From: Cytauxzoon felis
Taxonomy: Eukaryota > Apicomplexa > Aconoidasida > Piroplasmida > Theileriidae
Length of the DNA stretch: 50,827 nt
NCBI GenBank assembly: GCA_020283715.1
Contig: JAIQCW010000232.1
Coordinates: forward strand, 1-50,827
Direction: 5' to 3'
A model generated the notes under the pieces. It was not told where the DNA came from and made no database searches. It saw nothing but the letters and a program-made list of their open reading frames with translations. The position numbers were made by a program, and so were the translations under genes. Below, piece after piece: positions 9,801 through 20,629 of this stretch. Each line of letters begins with the position of its first letter. The stretch's first letter is position 1.

Positions 9801-12595
9801 CATTTCTAATAAATCTTTTTGGTAGATGGAATATTTTTTTATTACCAGTTTCCCAGAATGAAATAGTACCTTCAGAATGTCTAGTCATAACCCAGCAATG
9901 TTCTTTAGTACCATAATCAAGTGTACCTTTACATACATAAGCATCATAACCTAAACCTAATAGACAACTACATAATAATAATGATCTATCATGTAATCCA
10001 CCTTTTCTAGTCATTAAAAATCTTGCAGGATGTTGCCATGATTCAATATTAATAAATCCACCTAATTTAACAATACCATCATCACGTACAGTAAAATTAG
10101 ATATCCAATGTAATAATTCACCAGGTGGTGATAATTGACTAGACATTTGTATAGGTGTAACAAAATATGGTAATGGTATAATTTCAGATGAAAATTTATC
10201 ACGTATTGATGAATTATTACATGTATTTAAAAATCTACGATGTGTAATAACACCTGGAAATTTATCATTATATATTCTTTGCCATTGATCAAAATATTTA
10301 TTAAATCTTCTAGATATATCTCTATATGTATCAGATTTTATATATCTATTTTGATCATCAGGTATAAATAATTCATCTGGCATTGGTGGTAATATATACA
10401 TTTCAAATGATATTGTTGGTTTACTACCATAATGTGGTACAGTAAATCCAGATAAATTTAATACATCAGAATATATTCTAGTATTATAAAACATTTCTGC
10501 ATTATTAGAAAAACCAGAATATGATGGTACCTCATTTGATGTACCATCAATTAAACTTCTATTTGATAATATACCATTTGTATATAATCTAGATAATGGT
10601 ATCTCTACACCACCTAAAAATTCACTTGATGTATCATCATGATCCCATACTTCAATTACTACTGGACCTTTAGATGATAAATCTATAGGTAAACTATATT
10701 TTATTAATGCTGGATCTGTTAATTCTTTACTATCAACTAAATGTATAGGAAAATACATATTTTGATTATATATTGGTGATATTGTAGATTCCATTATACA
10801 TGTACAATTTACTATACCATCCCATTTTACTTTTACCATTGGATCTGATGTATTAGAATCTGTATTTGTTGATGGTAAACCTTCACATCTTAATATCCTA
10901 ATCACTAAATATTGACAATTATAATCTAAATGTGTTAATAATGATGAACCAGATATCGGTTGTGCTGGACGTATCTTTATATCCTCAAAATATCCTATAC
11001 TAGCACTCTTTATACAACAACGTATATTTCCTTGTATTGTACCACTCTGCATATTCTGTGTACCTATAGCCAATTTCTTTACTATACCCCTAACCAATGG
11101 ATATTCCTTTACAGATCTCAATGATAATACACATGTACCCAATAACATCGGTGGCTTCTTCCAAAATTTATTACGAAATACAGAATATACTTTAACAACA
11201 AAATATGATATCTTCATCTGACGTAATGTACCACTAAATGTAAACATACCAGCAGATGACCAATAATCTACATTAGATATCTCAGTACTCTTTGTAACCC
11301 AACGCATACCCATACCACTCTGAACAGATACCTTCAACATCTTAGGTGATTTAACCAATGATTCCGGTAACTGCAAAGAATGAGTAAACCACCAATTCTC
11401 AAATACAAATACAAAATCAAATACCTCCTCTAATAACATCACAACATTCAATTTATGAACAGGTAATGAACCCTCAGATTCTGGAGTTATCTCATCATTA
11501 TCCTTATTACTACCACTATACATGTTCAACTTCATCGAAAAATTCGAACGACTCTTTATTATTTCATCAAAATTCATCTCCTGATATGCATACAAACTAT
11601 TCAAACGCAATCTATGAGTCTTCCACATCTCAATACGAACTATGTAATTCTTCAATTCACCATAAGGTATACACATACGACGTCTCTGCCATATAAATAC
11701 TAAAAATGTAATTTGTACTCTGTCTAGTAGTGTCGTATCTACCTCTTCTCCACTCGCCTCCACCTGAGGTCCATCCAACTCTCTTCCACTTATCTCCACC
11801 GTTGGTCTTGCAGGCTGCCTCTTTATTTACCTATCTCTAAAGAGTATAGCCACTCCCAGAGATCGTGGCGGAAGTGAAGGTAGGGATTGGACCTCGAGTG
11901 GAACCCGCAGCTGATCTCAGGGAAGCGGAGGGGGAAGTAAAAGGAAGAGCTGACGGCAGGACTTCGACCTCAGGTGGATTAAAACTTCTCTCGTAATTCA
12001 CTTGATAAACTTACTTGGTACGGAGAGTGTATGTTGCTGTCCGGGTTTGAGGAAATAGGATGGTGTATACATGGTAGTTTCTCTTGCGTATTTGGAATAG
12101 AGGTGTTTGACATTGATGGAGTAAAAGTATGTCTGGGCTATATTTTCTAAATTGTGGAATGATGATATGTAGAATACAGTATCCCATATCCTAGGTACAA
12201 GATCAGTATTGTAAAATTGTTCATTGGCACGAGTACCTAATGATCTAACCATTTGTAACTTTTGCCATTCCCTTGCATATTCACCGGCGTCTGTTGATGA
12301 CTCGGGCTCTGATTCCTGTGTATCAGTCTCGAAATAATTCCTATCCTCATTATCCACATTCTCTTGTTCTTCTTCCTCTTCCTATAGAGATTTGTATTAG
12401 AAGTATGCGGTAATTTCAACACACCTCTTCATCTTGGTATACTGTCTCAATCCTGAGGTATTTTGAACATGTGTTATCAAACAGAGGTATAGACTTCTTA
12501 ACCTCTACATCATCCTCACTACTTTCGTCGTAAATATCCTCTTCATATTCTGACCCTGATGGCTTGCTATGCTTCCAAACTTCTAGCTTGACCAT
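6880..12595 (-). CDS. CC2D2A/CEP76-like protein: C2 plus transglutaminase-like fold, five exons
   Basis: Exons (minus): 12425-12595, 12015-12381, 9460-11699, 9170-9393, 6880-8788. The sum is 4911 nt, in frame, 1636 residues, close to human CC2D2A. The first 100 residues are acidic. A C2 region lies near residues 480-600 (YLVIRILRCEGLP, SDPMVKVKWDG, VVIEVWDHDD, EFLGGVEIPL). A transglutaminase-like fold follows (GGLHDRSLLLCSCLLGLGYD, CWVMTRHSEGTISFWE, then IFNHKQLWGN). The C-terminus (FIGLPIHFSTSD, YPLLGGILSTWIFIG) matches the family's terminal module. The TGL fold is thought to be non-catalytic. CC2D2A and CEP76 act at the ciliary transition zone and centrosome. Introns 2 and 4 carry PQ copies R6 and R5. 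Exon 5 holds R4 in an open frame, unless R4 is a stop-free intron. ATG 12593-12595 was chosen as the first in-frame start. Confidence 0.78.
7386..7442 (+). repeat. Diverged Q module inside coding sequence
   Basis: It is translated in the CC2D2A-like frame as SSSNLLPVNGKATPGDRVGN. This parallels [20 protein letters not shown] from the intact Q module about 770 bp away in the same exon. DNA similarity (ACGATCTCCGGGAGTTGC, GGAGTAAATTAGAAGAGCT) supports a decayed Q remnant fixed as protein sequence. Confidence 0.65.
7935..8266 (+). repeat. PQ repeat copy R4, inside an open coding frame
   Basis: A full element with P (about 8010-8070) and Q (about 8143-8190) lies inside exon 5 of the CC2D2A-like gene and is read through without a stop, adding about 110 residues (for example [18 protein letters not shown]). 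Skew jumps across it although transcription runs one way through both flanks: G11/C22 (7801-7920) to G35/C6 (8281-8400). Confidence 0.9.
8838..9112 (-). repeat. PQ repeat copy R5, CC2D2A-like intron 4
   Basis: Reverse orientation (Q then P). The Q stem reads CCCTGAAGGG (8939-8948) where most copies have CTCTAAAGAG, a paired change. It ends with the CTCCATGCAATGG word and ACTTCAGGTGGA. The element fills most of the 381-nt intron 8789-9169. Confidence 0.92.
11743..11979 (-). repeat. PQ repeat copy R6, CC2D2A-like intron 2
   Basis: Reverse orientation, within intron 11700-12014. It has GTTGGTCTTGCAGGCTGCC on the left arm and GAGCTGACGGCAGGAC on the right arm. It shows one of the sharpest skew jumps: G12/C30 (11581-11700) to G37/C12 (12001-12120). 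Confidence 0.93.
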
Positions 12596-12714
12596 ACTAC
12601 CCACCTATGTTGATATAACTAACATTGCGATTTGAATTTTAGAAAAAAGGATTGAAACCTCCATTAAATTAATTAATATATATATAATTTTTAATAAAAT
12701 TAGTAATGTGTAAA

Positions 12715-14394
12715 TTAGATTTGATTTTTTGTCGATACTCGATGTGCAGCACCTATAGCCTCAGATAGCGATTTATAGCCTGAAAATAAAAGACGTTAAA
12801 TCTTGAAAATATACCCTTCCTATGTATCATATTGGCCAACTCTCTCTTCATTAAGCTCGGTAATTTAGGGCCTTGGTAAATCTGAAATTATGTGATGGCT
12901 TAATGTCTCAACCTACTAGAGCCGTATATAACTGACATGCTGAAGCGCCAGCCTCTATCATATCCAAGGCATCTTTAGCATCTGATATTCCACCGCACTG
13001 AATATATAAATTAATGAATATGAAAAACTTACGGCAATTATTGGTATCTTGCCGCTAGTTAACTCATAAAATTCGTGAATAATCTTTTGCGATAATGATT
13101 TTAATGGTTTACCACTTAGGCCACCCTTTGGATTGCCGATACTCTCCAGTTCTTGAGGTGGTACTCCAATCCTTGATACCTATGGAATGGTGATTGATAC
13201 TTGATCAACATACCGTAGTGTTTGTCAAAATCACACCATCGATATCATGTTCGAGTACCTATTGGAATGTGTTTAATAGACTCTATCAACTTACCACATG
13301 CGCTATATCCTCTAGTTGTCCTCTAGTAACATCAGGCTAAAGGTTGTTAACATAAATCTCATCAACATACTGAGATCTTGACGAATAAAAGCGGCTTTAT
13401 TCCAGTCGTATTAATATATTCCTTCACTTTCAAGTCAACGTTCATTAAAGTATCCTTTGCACTCTTAATCAACCTCACCAAAGGCTCACGCCTCTCATTG
13501 TCGCGCAAATTTGGGGTATTTGGTGAACTTATGTTAATAGCGATATAATCAGAGTAGACGGCAAGCTTTTGTATACATTTGTTGACATCTTCCATTACAT
13601 CTCCCTTTTTATTCGGCCCTATTGAAGTATTATAAGGAGATGAAAGTTAAATGGAAGAAGAAGGAAGGTAGTAATCAAGGAATATCACTATAAACTAACC
13701 TACACTGATGCCAATGATGGAATTCCTCGTTAGCGCATCATCGGCTTGTTTTCTTCTAGCTAGTTTGATATTCTCAGTAGCTTCATTAAGTCCAACACTG
13801 AAATTAGATCGGCGATTAATAGAAATGAAAAAGTACCTATTGAATCCACAGCTGTTAATAACGGCATATGAATTATTCAATCTGAAAATCCTAGGTTTAG
13901 GGTTACCATACTGCGGTTCCGGTAATATCGTCCCAACCTCTATGAAACCGAATCCTAATCTTAATATTTGTAGGGGTATTTCAGCATTCTTATCAAAACC
14001 AGCAGCCATTCCTATAGGACTAAAGAATCTCAAATGACCTATGTTATTATGTAGGATTGGTGGATCAGCCGAATAATCTACAGGAGAGATTCCATATTTA
14101 GCAGAAAGAACACTTATATCATGCGATAATTCTGGATCTAAATATTTTATAAAGCCCTTTAATAAGATGTCATAAAATACGCAGTTGACATCTTTAAGAC
14201 AAATTCCTACTAATGTAGCCGTTCCTGCGATAAATATACCACTAAACAACCATTTCTATGTATTATAAATATATTAAAATCATTTTTAAACTCACATTTA
14301 TCCTCCTTTGCTTATTCAAATTTACTACTACATTATCATCTACATTACGGAACAAAGTACAGCCTAAACGACGAAATGACGTAAATTTATACAT
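12715..14394 (-). CDS. Dihydroorotate dehydrogenase, class 2, mitochondrial
   Basis: About nine exons joined by 35-100-nt introns give roughly 400 residues. The start at 14392-14394 opens an Arg-rich presequence (MYKFTSFRRLGCTLFRN), then a hydrophobic segment (WLFSGIFIAGTATLVGICL). That is the layout of inner-membrane DHODH. Class 2 landmarks in order: GMAAGFDKNAEIPLQILRLG, EVGTILPEPQYGNPKPRIFR, NSCGFNSVGLN, ISVG, YIAINISSPNTPNLR (active-site loop), PLLFVKIS, DGVILTNTT, GGLSGKPL, IAcGGI and a final LYTAL segment. The enzyme oxidises dihydroorotate to orotate with ubiquinone as acceptor. It is the essential pyrimidine step in piroplasms, which lack salvage. Stop TAA is at 12715-12717, only 119 bp from the CC2D2A-like start. 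Confidence 0.92.
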
Positions 14395-14530
14395 TAAAAA
14401 TAAATTTAAATTTATTAAAATATTAATATTATCGTCGATAACCACAGGCTTCTAATCCATCAAAAAATGTACTTGATGTTATTATGGTAGACCCTATAAG
14501 GAACATGTAGTATGCATGAATTTAACATTT

Positions 14531-17500
14531 TCACCAACCAATTGAAGCAGTTTTTTGTATAGCTATTTCCAACGCTAATAATAACTGTTTGATTCCAATC
14601 TCTGGTATTTTTTTAGAATGTGCAACCTGAAATGTCCATCCATGAAATAATTATTACACAAACCTTGTAAATCTCCTCCTTCGGGAAAGTGTAATTCGGA
14701 ACTTCTACACCAGAAAGTGCTTGAGTAATCTCATTTGGACCAGTTACCAATGGAACCTGTGTCGCCACTGTAAATGCAGCCGTAACATTCGCCATCTATA
14801 CAATAAAATGATATCAAGATACTAAAACATACATCCATAAAACTATCCTCAGATGTCGTACCAATTACAAAGATCCTACGTTTATGCAGTGGCGCCTTTT
14901 TTATTAAAATCAATAAGCATTGCAATATATTGTTACTGAATCTTGGACCAATTGGCGTATAATCAATCAAACGTTCAATATTATCCAATATTATCAGTGA
15001 TTGCGGCGTCTTGTGAGCGTCGTCAAAAGCCTTGTGAATCGCGTTCACCTTAGCCAATTCCTAAATAGAAGATTATACATTTCCATTATCATACAGAACG
15101 CTATCCACCTGAGGTCCAATCCAACCTCTTCTTCCACTCGCCATTCCACCTGAAGTTACATCCAGTGTTGCTCTTGCAGAGAGCTTCTAATTACATATCC
15201 CTAAAGGGTAATGCCACTCCCAGAGATCGTGGCGAAGATGAAGGTATCGAGGATGTAACATCAGGTGGAACCCGTAGCTGATCTCAGGGAAGCGGAGGGG
15301 GAAGTAATTAGAGAAGCTGACGGCAGGAATGAACCTCGAGTGGAAGATGAGGTGCAGAAGATAGTGATTATCGGTTGGTATGAAAGAGTTTATCTTTGGA
15401 TGGACGGTTCTATTAATAGATTTTCAACATACTGATAATCCGATATAATTTTCTGGTGAGATAACTTTGACGAATGGGAAATTTGCGATGCTTGCTACAT
15501 GTGCAGCCAAGGCTGATTTACCACAGCCAACTTCACCATATAGCAATACAGATAAAACGGGTGTCTTGTCGGACTTTCCTACTTGTTCTGCTAACGTTAT
15601 ACAAGTTTCGAGTACAGAATGGAATTTATCACCGAAAGGTATTATGCCATGCCTTGAAAACATGCTCAAATTGGTAGAATCGACACCATATGCGGGTCTA
15701 ACCTCTGTTAATGCACATCTAAAATCATCGTGTTTGACAATTATTTTATCAATATCCTTAGGTTTACTTATATCATCGCCATCTACATGACGCTGGATAG
15801 CGTATGAAACGGCACATTTTACCAGACCCTAGAATATGTATTGTTTTCTAATGGAATTTTTCATCAAACCTCAAGCTCCGCACCGGAGTAATTCTTTGTA
15901 CATGTTGAAATTTCCTCCAAGTCTACATCATCTGATAAACGCTTAGATTCTCTCATAACTTTTGTATGGATTTTCAAAATCTGTACCCGTCCTTCTTTAT
16001 CAGGTAACCCAACTTCAATATGAACTTCAAATCTCCCTGGACGTAGCAACGCCTCATCAATCATATCTAATCGATTAGTCATTCCAATGAGCTGAAGTAT
16101 ATATGAAATTGACGTGAGTATACACACCAAAATGTTATTCAATGAATCTACACCATCTATTTTTGACAGTAGCTGATTGACAATACTGTCTCGAGCGGCC
16201 TGAATTATAATTTTAACTTTCTCCGTCGAAAACAAACCGTCCCAGATGCATCTGATCCTCTCCTTTGACATATAGAGTCAATCTCGTCGAAAATTATAAT
16301 ATGCAAACTTGACTTATCACCTAGTCTTGCGTACTCTTCCTCTGCATCTCGAAATAAATTCCTAATATTTTCCTCGGATTGACCAAAGTATCGACTCATT
16401 ATCTCCGGACCATTTACAGTCTAAGGATAGTTTGAGGTAGGTGGACAAAGTACCTTTGGTTTAGAACAATTTAATGCCTTTGAAATTTGCCTTGCAATCA
16501 ACGTTTTGCCTGTGCCTATTGAAGTGGAGATTGGCATTCGATATAACAACGTCATACATACCGGGAGGTCCATAGAGTAATAATCCTAAATATCATCGTC
16601 AAATTAGTAAATCGCTCACCTTTAACATGCGATATTCCTAGTTGCTTAAGTAATTCTTGTGGATAAATCCTAGAGGCAAAAGCTCTCCTGAAAATGTCAG
16701 CAAATTCATTATCCAATCCACCAATTCCAAGTTCCTCAAATTTAAAGTTGGGTTTAAATAAGCCCTGATTAGACTTTTGTATCTGATGTTCTACACCATC
16801 ACTTGTAAGGTATCCAAAGTCCAGCTTAGTATCATCGGCCACTCTGGCCTTCATGAGTATATTAATGGATTCCTCATTACTACCAGTCTTATTGGAGAAT
16901 ATACCAGTTACCCTGCAAGAATGAGTATTGAATTCAAAATTTTTACCTCAATCTCAATTGAACTTTGTCAAATAATATAGCTACTGACTGTGTCAAGTGT
17001 AAAATATGCCCTAGCAATGTAGCCCTGACCAAGTCCTCTAGACTGTCGAAATCCAATGACACTGAAACGTCTGTAAAATTGAAAACATGATAAAAAATGA
17101 ATTAAATCAGTTATATACAAGCAAAACTTATGTATTATACCTTTTTTTTGAGGTTTAAAATATGAAACTTGAAGTGCGATTCGCTCTGCGACGGGATAAG
17201 GTGTAGATACATCACCAAAAAACGATCCTCTTTCGGACGATTCAATGGTAATTGATATAGTTTCGCCAACAGAGGCGTTAATTAATTGTCTAATACAACT
17301 ATTTATAAATATATCGTCAGGACCAGCCAAGTTATGATATCTGAAGAAATGTTTATGAGAATGAAAATAATAATTCGACATACTTGGCACAAAAAACCAT
17401 TCCATTTATAACAGCATAGGCCATAGAAGATTTTGATCTTAATAATTCGTACAATTCACGATTAACATATACCTGTAGTTTTAATGCCAAATTGACCTAC

Positions 17501-17582
17501 ACATTTTTTTAAAACTTACACAATTTGTGTAGGTTAAACTCTCATCAGGGAGTTTACCTACAATTCTTTTAACTGATTTCAT
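14531..17582 (-). CDS. NSF/Sec18 AAA+ ATPase
   Basis: A multi-exon gene starting [20 protein letters not shown] (ATG 17580-17582), about 750 residues after splicing, near the family length. The N-domain is followed by D1: [20 protein letters not shown], a Walker A YGPPGTGKTL split by a short intron, Walker B IIIFDEID, sensor [20 protein letters not shown]2 has [11 protein letters not shown], then a degenerate Walker B-like ILDNIE, as expected for the structural D2 ring. NSF disassembles SNARE complexes after membrane fusion, with alpha-SNAP. The intron between the [11 protein letters not shown] and ELAKVNAIH exons carries PQ copy R7. The protein ends at [11 protein letters not shown] 14531-14533. 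Confidence 0.93.
15106..15344 (-). repeat. PQ repeat copy R7, NSF intron
   Basis: Reverse orientation, with Q then P. The Q stem is CCCTAAAGGG (15199-15208) rather than CTCTAAAGAG. It ends GAGCTGACGGCAGG-like and ACCTCGAGTGG. The left flank is only weakly C-biased (G23/C27); the right is G-rich (G27/C12, 15361-15480). Confidence 0.92.
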
Positions 17583-17663
17583 AATTATAATATAAATAAT
17601 GTAATTTTATTTTAAAAAATTATAGCAATATTCTACTCATTGCCCAATAGTGTAGCTACTACA

Positions 17664-18113
17664 TCACTCTAAATGATTCTTTACAAATGCTGTAAATGCC
17701 GGTACCAATGATTTCATAGAATTAACATGTAACAACTTCTTAATAAGTGATGCCGCCTTGTACCCTTCAACGAATTCAACTGGTGATACACCACTCGGTA
17801 TCTCTATAGATGAAGGTGTAGACACCTGCGTCGATACATCCTCCTTCTCATCCGATGATTCCTGCAACACCGATGGTGGATATGAATTATTCAAAGATGT
17901 ACAAGGAACATTACTGAATAAACCATCCTTACTATCCTTACTCTTTGTAGACTCATTGAGCATCATACTATCCTCCAAATATCTCACAATCTTACGACTA
18001 GGTGATTGAGAATCCAAAGTTAACTCCAACCTCTTCAATGTCTCTTCTATACTCTCTACACGCTTCAATAAGGTCTCGTTTGTACATATCGGATCAACCA
18101 TACTATATATCAT
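17664..18113 (-). CDS. Unrecognised acidic protein with N-terminal coiled coil
   Basis: An open frame of about 150 codons. After MVDPICTNE comes a heptad-like helix (LLKRVESIEETLKRLELTL), a Ser/Thr/Pro-rich linker (VSTPSSIEIPSGVSP) and a helical end (AASLIKKLLHVNSMKSLVPA). I do not recognise it. The start is uncertain: ATG 18111-18113 and ATG 18099-18101 are both possible. It could also be the last exon of the Asn-rich gene upstream, but I found no donor there with the right phase. It lies 81 bp from the NSF start on the same strand. The DNA is strongly C-rich on the + strand (G14/C29 in 18001-18120), fitting a position just left of R8. Confidence 0.55.
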   Translation of the reverse strand: MIYSMVDPICTNETLLKRVESIEETLKRLELTLDSQSPSRKIVRYLEDSMMLNESTKSKDSKDGLFSNVPCTSLNNSYPPSVLQESSDEKEDVSTQVSTPSSIEIPSGVSPVEFVEGYKAASLIKKLLHVNSMKSLVPAFTAFVKNHLE

Positions 18114-18138
18114 TATATACACAAATAATGCACACTCA

Positions 18139-18463
18139 ACCTGAGGTTACAGTCCACCTGAGGTCCTGCCGTCAGCTCTTCTATTTACTTCCCCCTCCGC
18201 TTCCCTGAGATCAGCTACGGGTTCCACTTGAGGTCCAGTACTACACTTCATTCCACTTGAGGTTACATCCAACACATCCTTAGCATCATCATCCATCATT
18301 CCCATGATGGATGATCCATCACTAACTTCATCACTACCTTCACCGCCACGATCTCTGGGAGTGGCTCTACTCTTTAGAGATAGGTAATGGAAGAGGCTCC
18401 ACGGCGAGTGGAGAAGAGGTTGACTGGACTTCAGGTGGAAGGCAATGTTGTAACCTCGGGTGA
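18139..18463 (+). repeat. PQ repeat copy R8
   Basis: P then Q. The P-Q spacer holds a perfect 12-bp inverted repeat, ATCATCCATCAT (18288-18299) and ATGATGGATGAT (18304-18315). It is nearly identical to R9 over about 200 bp. Skew goes from G14/C29 to G24/C10 (18481-18600). Confidence 0.93.
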
Positions 18464-18528
18464 ACAATGGTACTAATGTGTTATTTATAAACGTACCGAT
18501 ATTGATTATAATGTAGGAAATGATTAGT

Positions 18529-20438
18529 CTATGAATATATGATAACGTAAGGGTATGAACATACATTTGTTTGATTGCAGCAGTGAGTGCATTTATTTTG
18601 GTTACAGGTATTATGTCTTGTATTGAGGTGTAGATTGTTGTGGTTATGACAATATTGACATTGATAGACATTAAGGCAGTCAAATGTGCAATGGTTGTTT
18701 TTATTATCTTGTGGTTCATAATAATTATTATTGGTACATGTATCGATATAATCGCTGGTGCTGATTGTGGTACCACTAAGATTATAATCTTTAAATATAT
18801 CGGATTCCATTAGGTCATTATTATCTAGTGATTCATCATCATACATTGAATCCACATCTTTGGATAATTTCTTTAAATCAAATAATAATGTACTTGGATT
18901 TATATCGGGTGGACTATATGCCCCATTAGATTCATTTGAGTTTATTGAAATGTTGCATTCATTTGTATTATCTTGTAGATTCCATGATTCATTACAGGAT
19001 GATTTAACATCACTTGAATTATCTGGTGTATTATTATTAGATTTTTGTAATGATGAATTGTTATCATCACGTATCTCTTCTGGTATTACATCTAAATTAT
19101 TATTACAATATGATTTAATATTCGATTTCTCATCATGAGAATATATTTTATTATTATTATCCCCCACATTATTATGTACATGTAGGGCATTTTTAATGGC
19201 ATTTTCAATAATCATTTCGATATTAATAGGATAGCTTTGTACAGGATTAACATTAGACATATACATTGGATAATTTGATAAATAAGGATTAATAGAATTA
19301 CATCTATTATCCATATATGGTATAGGAACATTTTGATAAATTGTGGGGATATATACCTCAGAAGGTAAAACTTGTTGTATTGGTGGTCCATATTTCATTT
19401 TAAATGTATTAGCAAAATTTACTGTATTATTTGTTGGTATATATTTAGATATCATTGGATCATTCCTAGATCTCATTATATTCATATTACTTGATAAATA
19501 ATTTTTCAAATCCTCACGAACATTATAAGATGATTTATCACATCTACTATATGATTCACCACTCTTTGCATCCGTCCAATCCGATACCTGACTACAACTC
19601 GATTCATCATCCAATTGTGTAGGACATTTTGAACCAGCCAAATACTTTAATGCACCTATCTTCACCGATTTATCACATAATGACTCCAATTCATTTATAT
19701 CCAATGGACCAGATGTACTATTGTCATCTATAATATATACATATAATTAAAATAATATAAAAATGAAAATTGTCCATCGATGATTACTATCCACCTGAGG
19801 TCCTGCCGTCAGCTCTTCTATTTACTTCCCCTTCCGCTTCCCTGAGATCAGCTACGTTTCCACTTGAGGTCCAGTACTACACTTCATTCCACTTGAGGTT
19901 ACATCCAACACATCCTTAGCATCATCTTCCATCATTCCCATGATGGATGATCCATCACTAACCTCTCACCGCCACGATCTCCGGGAGTGGCTCTACTCTT
20001 TAGAGATAGGTAATTGGAATAGGCTCCACGCCTAGTGGAAGATAAGGTTGTAACCTCAGGTGGAGAGCTGTCTGCAAGACCAACGGTGGTTGTAACCTCA
20101 GGTGGAGGTTGACCACGTCATTGGGCGTCTATATAAGACGAAGGGTCATGGTTATTAACCATGATGGACGGTGATGGTAATTCATTTGCGTGGTCTTTAA
20201 CATGTTTGAAATCGGAATATGGGCACAATTCATCATTTAGTATGATGACATTGGTGGTGACTTTGAGTATTGGTCATATCTGTTGTCGTAGCGTTGTATA
20301 TATCAGGAAGTTCATGATTGAGTGATGGAAAGTGGTTGATTATTGACGTATGATATGGTTATGGTATCGAATGTAGATATAAATTGACATACCTTGATAT
20401 CTTTTCTTGTTATGGCCTTTCCTTAGAATTTGTTTCAT
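18529..20438 (-). CDS. Unrecognised Asn-rich protein with Cys/His-rich C-terminus, spliced
   Basis: The large exon (18529 to about 19715) encodes about 390 residues, rich in Asn, Ser and Asp. It ends in a dense Cys/His stretch (CLNVYQCQYCHNHNN, HNTCNQNKCTHCCNQTN) that could bind zinc but fits no family I know. Its 5' end has no ATG and sits behind an acceptor (TTATAG). Likely 5' exons are 20393-20438 (MKQILRKGHNKKRYQ) and about 20160-20260 (continuing VTTNVIILNDELCPYSD), joined in frame. The intron between would then hold PQ copy R9. The donor of the second exon is unresolved. The 3' end is also uncertain, because a donor at CCNQTN may join a further exon. Confidence 0.45.
19789..20108 (+). 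repeat. PQ repeat copy R9
   Basis: Near-duplicate of R8, 1.65 kb away in direct orientation. It carries the same P-Q spacer with one stem mismatch, plus an extra GAGCTGTCTGCAAGACC word and two ACCTCAGGTGGA ends on the right. Skew jumps from G13/C34 (19561-19680) to G31/C14 (20161-20280). Confidence 0.93.
20126..20163. repeat. Two short hairpins beside R9
   Basis: CGTCTATATAAGACG (20126-20140, 5-bp stem) is followed by CATGGTTATTAACCATG (20147-20163, 7-bp stem). Both lie directly right of R9 and resemble its hairpin-word style. Confidence 0.6.
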
Positions 20439-20629
20439 GTTGTATAAATTTAAATATGTTGTAATGGCATTTTAATGAGAGATAATAATGTAAATTGGAG
20501 ATTGTAATAATGAAGTAAAGGATGTTATTATAGAGGTTGGGGTTACACACTGTTGTTGTTGAGGTCTAGACAAGTTGAATTCCCCATGGTATATTAGAGT
20601 GTGTATATAAATTAATAATAGATTAAGAA

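Noticed and set aside
13708..14037. 109-codon ORF on the + strand
   Set aside because: It is antisense to well-conserved DHODH exons.
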